Shown: piece by piece, positions 59,213-64,000 of the stretch
How positions within the stretch are numbered: the first letter of the stretch is position 1
Layout: each line of letters opens with the position of its first letter
NCBI GenBank assembly: GCA_947462335.1
Contig: OX381707.1
Span: 12,673,555 to 12,737,554 of the forward strand
Source: Harmothoe impar
Lineage: Eukaryota; Annelida; Polychaeta; Phyllodocida; Polynoidae
DNA: 64,000 nucleotides
Reading direction: 5' to 3'
Notes under the pieces: model-generated
Seen by the model: only the letters and a program-made list of their open reading frames with translations
The model's database searches: none
What the model was told of the DNA's origin: nothing
Position numbers and translations under genes: made by a program

Positions 59213-61210
59213 CTGGCACTGCCTCACTGGTAATATTTTCACCATCTGTTTATGAATGGTGTTAAACAAAAGCCTCTGGGAACCTTGTTTGATTACTGCT
59301 GTCCATGTAACTGTTTACTTCTTAGTTTGGGATATCCTCTAGGCGTGAACATGGCTCGCTCTCCTCCCTTCGGCCTGGCCCTGGACCGCGAGACACCGAA
59401 ATGGCTGAAAAAGGGTCATCGCTTAGTTATTTAAGGACATCTTACTTGCACTGCCTCACTGGTAATATTTTCACCATCTCTTTATGAATGGTGTTAAACA
59501 AAAGCCTCTGGGAACCTTGTTTGATTACTGCTGTCCCTGTAACTGTTTACTTCATAGTTTGGGATATCCTCTAGGCGTGAACATGGCTTGCTCTCCTCCC
59601 TTGGGCCTGGCCCCGGACCGCGAGACAAGGAAATGGCTGAAAAAGGGTCATCGCTTGGTTATTTAAGAACATCTTACTGGCACTGCCTCACTGGTAATAT
59701 TTTCACCATCTGTTTATGAATGGTGTTAAACAAAAGCCTCTGGGAACCTTGTTTGATTACTGCTGTCCATGTAACTGTTTACTTTATAGTTTGGGATATC
59801 CTCTAGGGTTGAACATGGCTCGCTCTCCTCCCTTCGGCCTGGCCCTGGACCGCGAGACACCGAAATGGCTGAAAAAGGGTCATCGCTTGGTTATTTAAGG
59901 ACATCTTACTGGCACTGCCTCACTGGTAATATTTTCACCATCTGTTTATGAATGGTGTTAAACAAAAGCCTCTGGGAACCTTGTTTGATTACTGCTGTCC
60001 ATGTAACTGTTTACTTCATAGTTTGGGATATCCTCTAGGCATGAACATGGCTCGCTCTCCTCCCTTCGGCCTGGCCACGGACCGCGAGACACCGAAATGG
60101 CTGAAAAAGGGTCATCGCTTGGTTATTTAAGGACATCTTACTGGCACTGCCTCACTAGTAATATTTTCATCATCTCTTCATGAATGGTGTTAAACAAAAG
60201 CCTCTGGGAACCTTGTTTGATTACTGCTGTCCATGTAACTGTTTACTTCATAGTTTGGGATATCCTCTAGGCGTGAACATGGCTTGCTTTCCTCCCTTCG
60301 ACCTGGCCCCGGACCGCGAGACACCGAAATGGCTGAAAAAGGGTCATCCCTTGGTTATTTAAGGACATCTTACTGGCACTGCCTCACTGGTAATATTTTC
60401 ACCATCTCTTTATGAATGGTGTTAAACAAAAGCCTCTGGGAACCTTGTTTGATTACTGCTGTCCATGTAACTGTTTACTTCTGATTTGGGATATCCTCTA
60501 GGCGTGAACATGGCTCGCTCTCCTCCCTTCGGCCTAGCCCCGGACCGCGAGACACCGAAATAGCTGAAAAAGGGTCATCGCTTGGTTATTTAAGGACATC
60601 GTACTGGCACTGCCTCACTGGTAATATTTTCACCATCTGTTTATGAATGGTGTTAAACAAAAGCCTCTGGGAACCTTGTTTGATTACTGCTGTCCATGTA
60701 ACTGTTTACTTCTTAGTTTGGGATATCCTCTAGGCGTGAACATGGCTCGCTCTCCTCCCTTCAGCCTGGCCCCGGACCGCGAGACACCATAATGGCTGAA
60801 AAAGGGTCATCGCTTGGTTATTTAAGGACATCTTACTGGCACTGCCTCACTGGTAATATTTTCACCATCTGTTTATGAATGGTGTTAACCAAAAGCCTCT
60901 GGGAACCTTGTTTGATTACTGCTGTCCCTGTAACTGTTAACTTCATAGTTTGGGATATCCTCTAGGCATGAACATGGCTTGCTCTCCTCCCTTGGGCCTG
61001 GCCCCGGACCGCGAGACACGGAAATGGCTGAAAAAGGGTCATTGCTTGGTTATTTAAGAACATCTTACTGGCACTGCCTCACTGGTAATATTTTCACCAT
61101 CTGTTTATGAATGGTGTTAAACAAAAGCCTCTGGGAACCTTGTTTGATTACTGCTGTCCATGTAACTGTTTACTTCAAAGTTTGGGATATCCTCTAGGCG
61201 TGAACATGGC

Positions 61211-61225
61211 TTGCTCTCCTCCCTT
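61211..61225 (+). other. Unequal crossing-over junction inside a monomer (14-mer HOR)
   Basis: The monomer at 61107 has the left variants of the TTCAAAGTT type (up to GCTTGCT) but the right variants of the 57862 type (CCCTTCGGCC, CCCCGGACC, CACCGAAATGG, TTTAAGG) instead of CCCTGCGGCC, CCCTGGACC, CACCAAAATGG and TTTAGGG. The switch lies within about 15 bp. The monomer that follows is the same type as the one following 57862, as expected if the exchange created the 3245-bp duplication. Confidence 0.78.
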
Positions 61226-61338
61226 CGGCCTGGCCCCGGACCGCGAGACACCGAAATGGCTGAAAAAGGGTCATCGCTTGGTTATTTAAGGACATCTTAC
61301 TGGCACTGCCTCACTGGTAATATTTTCACCATCTGTTT

Positions 61339-64000
61339 ATGAATGGTGTTAAACAAAAGCCTCTGGGAACCTTGTTTGATTACTGCTGTCCATGTAACTG
61401 TTTACTTCATAGTTTGGGATATCCTCTAGGCATGACATGGCTTGCTCTCCTCCCTTCGGCCTGGCCCCGGACCGCGAGACACCAAAATCGCTGAAAAAGG
61501 GTCATTGCTTGGTTATTTAAGGACATCTTACTGGCACTGCCTCACTGGTAATATTTTCACCATCTGTTTATGAATGGTGTTAAACAAAAGCCTCTGGGAA
61601 CCTTGTTTGATTACTGCTGTCCATGTAACTGTTTACTTTATAGTTTGGGATATCCTCTAGGCGTGAACATGGCTCGCTCTCCTCCCTTCGGCCTGGCCCT
61701 GGACCGCGAGACACCGAAATGGCTGAAAAAGGGTCATCGCTTGGTTATTTAAGGACATCTTACTGGCACTGCCTCGCTGGTAATATTTTCACCATCTGTT
61801 TATGAATGGTGTTAAACAAAAGCCTCTGGGAACCTTGTTTGATTACTGCTGTCCATGTAACTGTTTACTTCATAGTTTGGGATATCCTCTAGGCATGAAC
61901 ATGGCCTGTCTCCTCCCTTCGGCCTGGTCACGGACCGCGAGACACCGAAATGGCTGAAAAAGGGTCATCGCTTGGTTATTTAAGGACATCTTACTGGCAC
62001 TGCCTCACTGGTAATATTTTCACCATCTCTTCATGAATGGTGTTAAACAAAAGCCTCTGGGAACCTTGTTTGATTACTGCTGTCCATGTAACTGTTTACT
62101 TCATAGTTTGGGATATCCTCTAGGCATGAACATGGCTTGCTTTCCTCCCTTCGACCTGGCCCCGGACCGTGAGACACCGAAATGGCTGAAAAAGGGTCAT
62201 CGCTTGGTTATTTAAGGACATCTTACTGGCACTGCCTCACTTGTAATATTTTCACCATCTCTTTATGAATGGTGTTTAACAAAAGCCTCTGGGAACCTTG
62301 TTTGATTACTGCTGTCCATGTAACTGTTTACTTCATAGTTTGGGATATTCTCTAGGCGTGAACATGGCTCGCTCTCCTTCCTTCGGCCTAGCCCCGGACC
62401 GCGAGACACCGAAATAGCTGAAAAAGGGTCATCGCTTGGTTATTTAAGGACATCTTACTGGCACTGCCTCACTGGTAATATTTTCACCATCTGTTTATGA
62501 ATGGTGTTAAACAAAAGCCTCTGGGAACCTTGTTTGATTACTGCTGTCCATGTAACTGTTTACTTCTTAGTTTGGGATATCCTCTAGGCGTGAACATGGC
62601 TCGCTCTCCTCCCTTCGGCCTGGCCCTGGACCGCGAGACACCGAAATGGCTGAAAAAGGGTCATCGCTTGGTTATTTAAGGACATCTTACTTGCACTGCC
62701 TCACTGGTAATATTTTCACCATCTCTTTATGAATGGTGTTAAACAAAAGCCTCTGGGAACCTTGTTTGATTACTGCTGTCCCTGTAACTGTTTACTTCAT
62801 AGTTTGGGATATCCTCTAGGCGTGAACATGGCTTGCTCTCCTCCCTTGGGCCTGGCCCCGGACCGCGAGACAAGGAAATGGCTGAAAAAGGGTCATCGCT
62901 TGGTTATTTAAGAACATCTTACTGGCACTGCCTCACTGGTAATATTTTCACCATCTGTTTATGAATGGTGTTAAACAAAAGCCTCTGGGAACCTTGTTTG
63001 ATTACTGCTGTCCATGTAACTGTTTACTTTATAGTTTGGGATATCCTCTAGGGTTGAACATGGCTCGCTCTCCTCCCTTCGGCCTGGCCCTGGACCGCGA
63101 GACACCGAAATGGCTGAAAAAGGGTCATCGCTTGGTTATTTAAGGACATCTTACTGGCACTGCCTCACTGGTAATATTTTCACCATCTGTTTATGAATGG
63201 TGTTAAACAAAAGCCTCTGGGAACCTTGTTTGATTACTGCTGTCCATGTAACTGTTTACTTCATAGTTTGGGATATCCTCTAGGCATGAACATGGCTCGC
63301 TCTCCTCCCTTCGGCCTGGCCACGGACCGCGAGACACCGAAATGGCTGAAAAAGGGTCATCGCTTGGTTATTTAAGGACATCTTACTGGCACTGCCTCAC
63401 TAGTAATATTTTCATCATCTCTTCATGAATGGTGTTAAACAAAAGCCTCTGGGAACCTTGTTTGATTACTGCTGTCCATGTAACTGTTTACTTCATAGTT
63501 TGGGATATCCTCTAGGCGTGAACATGGCTTGCTTTCCTCCCTTCGACCTGGCCCCGGACCGCGAGACACCGAAATGGCTGAAAAAGGGTCATCCCTTGGT
63601 TATTTAAGGACATCTTACTGGCACTGCCTCACTGGTAATATTTTCACCATCTCTTTATGAATGGTGTTAAACAAAAGCCTCTGGGAACCTTGTTTGATTA
63701 CTGCTGTCCATGTAACTGTTTACTTCTGATTTGGGATATCCTCTAGGCGTGAACATGGCTCGCTCTCCTCCCTTCGGCCTAGCCCCGGACCGCGAGACAC
63801 CGAAATAGCTGAAAAAGGGTCATCGCTTGGTTATTTAAGGACATCGTACTGGCACTGCCTCACTGGTAATATTTTCACCATCTGTTTATGAATGGTGTTA
63901 AACAAAAGCCTCTGGGAACCTTGTTTGATTACTGCTGTCCATGTAACTGTTTACTTCTTAGTTTGGGATATCCTCTAGGCGTGAACATGGCTCGCTCTCC
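61339..64000 (+). repeat. 14-monomer higher-order repeat, copy 2 (cut by the window end)
   Basis: Every marker of 58094-60755 recurs exactly 3245 bp downstream, including private changes such as GGTGTTTAAC (59020 and 62265) and CATCATCTCTTC (before 60180 and 63425). Identity is visibly very high. A second uninterrupted insertion site lies at 62456. Confidence 0.94.
62456..62457 (+). other. Uninterrupted counterpart of the insertion site (HOR copy 2)
   Basis: The same empty site, exactly 3245 bp after 59211, in the second 14-mer copy. Two empty copies and one filled copy give internal controls for the element's boundaries. Confidence 0.9.

Larger units (their letters stand above)
58094..61338 (+). 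repeat. 14-monomer higher-order repeat, copy 1 (3245 bp)
   Basis: Fourteen monomers, starting with GGCATGACATGG plus AAAATCGCTG (58094) and ending with the hybrid monomer at 61107. Three one-base deletions per copy (GCATGACATGG, GGCCTGTCTCC, CTGATTTGGG) give 3245 = 14 x 232 - 3. It contains an uninterrupted version (59211) of the site where the element sits at 44146. Confidence 0.94.
49471..64000 (+). repeat. 232-bp satellite array, right part (~62 monomers)
   Basis: The same satellite resumes in the same orientation and phase directly after the insertion, at TACTGGCACTGCC, and runs to the window end. It is dominated by a set of monomer types that also occurs just left of the insertion (43258-44145), so the two parts are one array split by the element. 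Diagnostic variants are CTTAGTTTGGG, CTGATTTGGG, GGCCACGGACC, GCTTTCCTCCCTTCGACC and GAAATAGCTG. Confidence 0.98.

Noticed and set aside
1..64000. CRISPR array, because of the regular repetition
   Set aside because: The repeat is one continuous 232-bp unit with no short repeats alternating with unique spacers, and no cas genes.

Overview
This window is eukaryotic repeat DNA. I find no protein-coding or RNA gene in it that I can support. About 92% of it is a head-to-tail satellite with a 232-bp monomer (1-44145 and 49471-64000, roughly 250 monomers, all in the same orientation). The rest is one compound insertion (44146-49470). Tandem megasatellite, minisatellites, MITE-like (short non-autonomous transposon) insertions and a strong CpG-decay pattern point to an animal genome with germline DNA methylation. 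The insertion is dense in TGACCTT/AAGGTCA motifs, a style I associate with marine invertebrates such as molluscs or lancelets, but the taxon is a low-confidence guess.

The satellite is a patchwork of local higher-order repeats (HORs), each a tandem duplication of a different number of monomers: a 10-mer of 2320 bp (1290-5929), a dimer (6162-7090), a 5-mer (9643-11730), a 9-mer of 2088 bp (18222-21933), a 6-mer of 1391 bp (21702-24483), an 8-mer of 1854 bp (24948-28655), a 9-mer of 2087 bp (28656-32133), a 3-mer (32598-33989), a 12-mer of 2780 bp (35612-41171), a 6-mer of 1390 bp (41636-43490) and a 14-mer of 3245 bp (58094-64000). At four boundaries a monomer is a hybrid of two neighbouring types, as expected from in-register unequal crossing-over. 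Each monomer carries a 60-codon open frame, but frameshifts, in-frame stops and CpG-driven missense changes argue against coding.

The 5.3-kb insertion is a giant imperfect foldback. From the outside in, each arm has a terminal segment, tandem 353-bp units each with an 18-bp perfect or near-perfect nuclear-receptor-type palindrome, and a C/T-rich (left) or G/A-rich (right) minisatellite with a 21-bp unit. The right arm also carries a 159-bp hAT-like MITE, a candidate second MITE of 288 bp, and GGCATG/TTGGCA microsatellite. The inner loop (about 46111-47104) holds degenerate minisatellite and unique AT-richer sequence. The insertion interrupts one copy of the 14-mer HOR, and two uninterrupted copies of the same site lie downstream at 59211 and 62456. 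The array therefore records the order of events: HOR formation, insertion in one copy, then later duplication of uninterrupted copies.

There is no operon, host gene or recognisable transposase. The interest lies in the array's evolutionary record and in the architecture of the foldback element.
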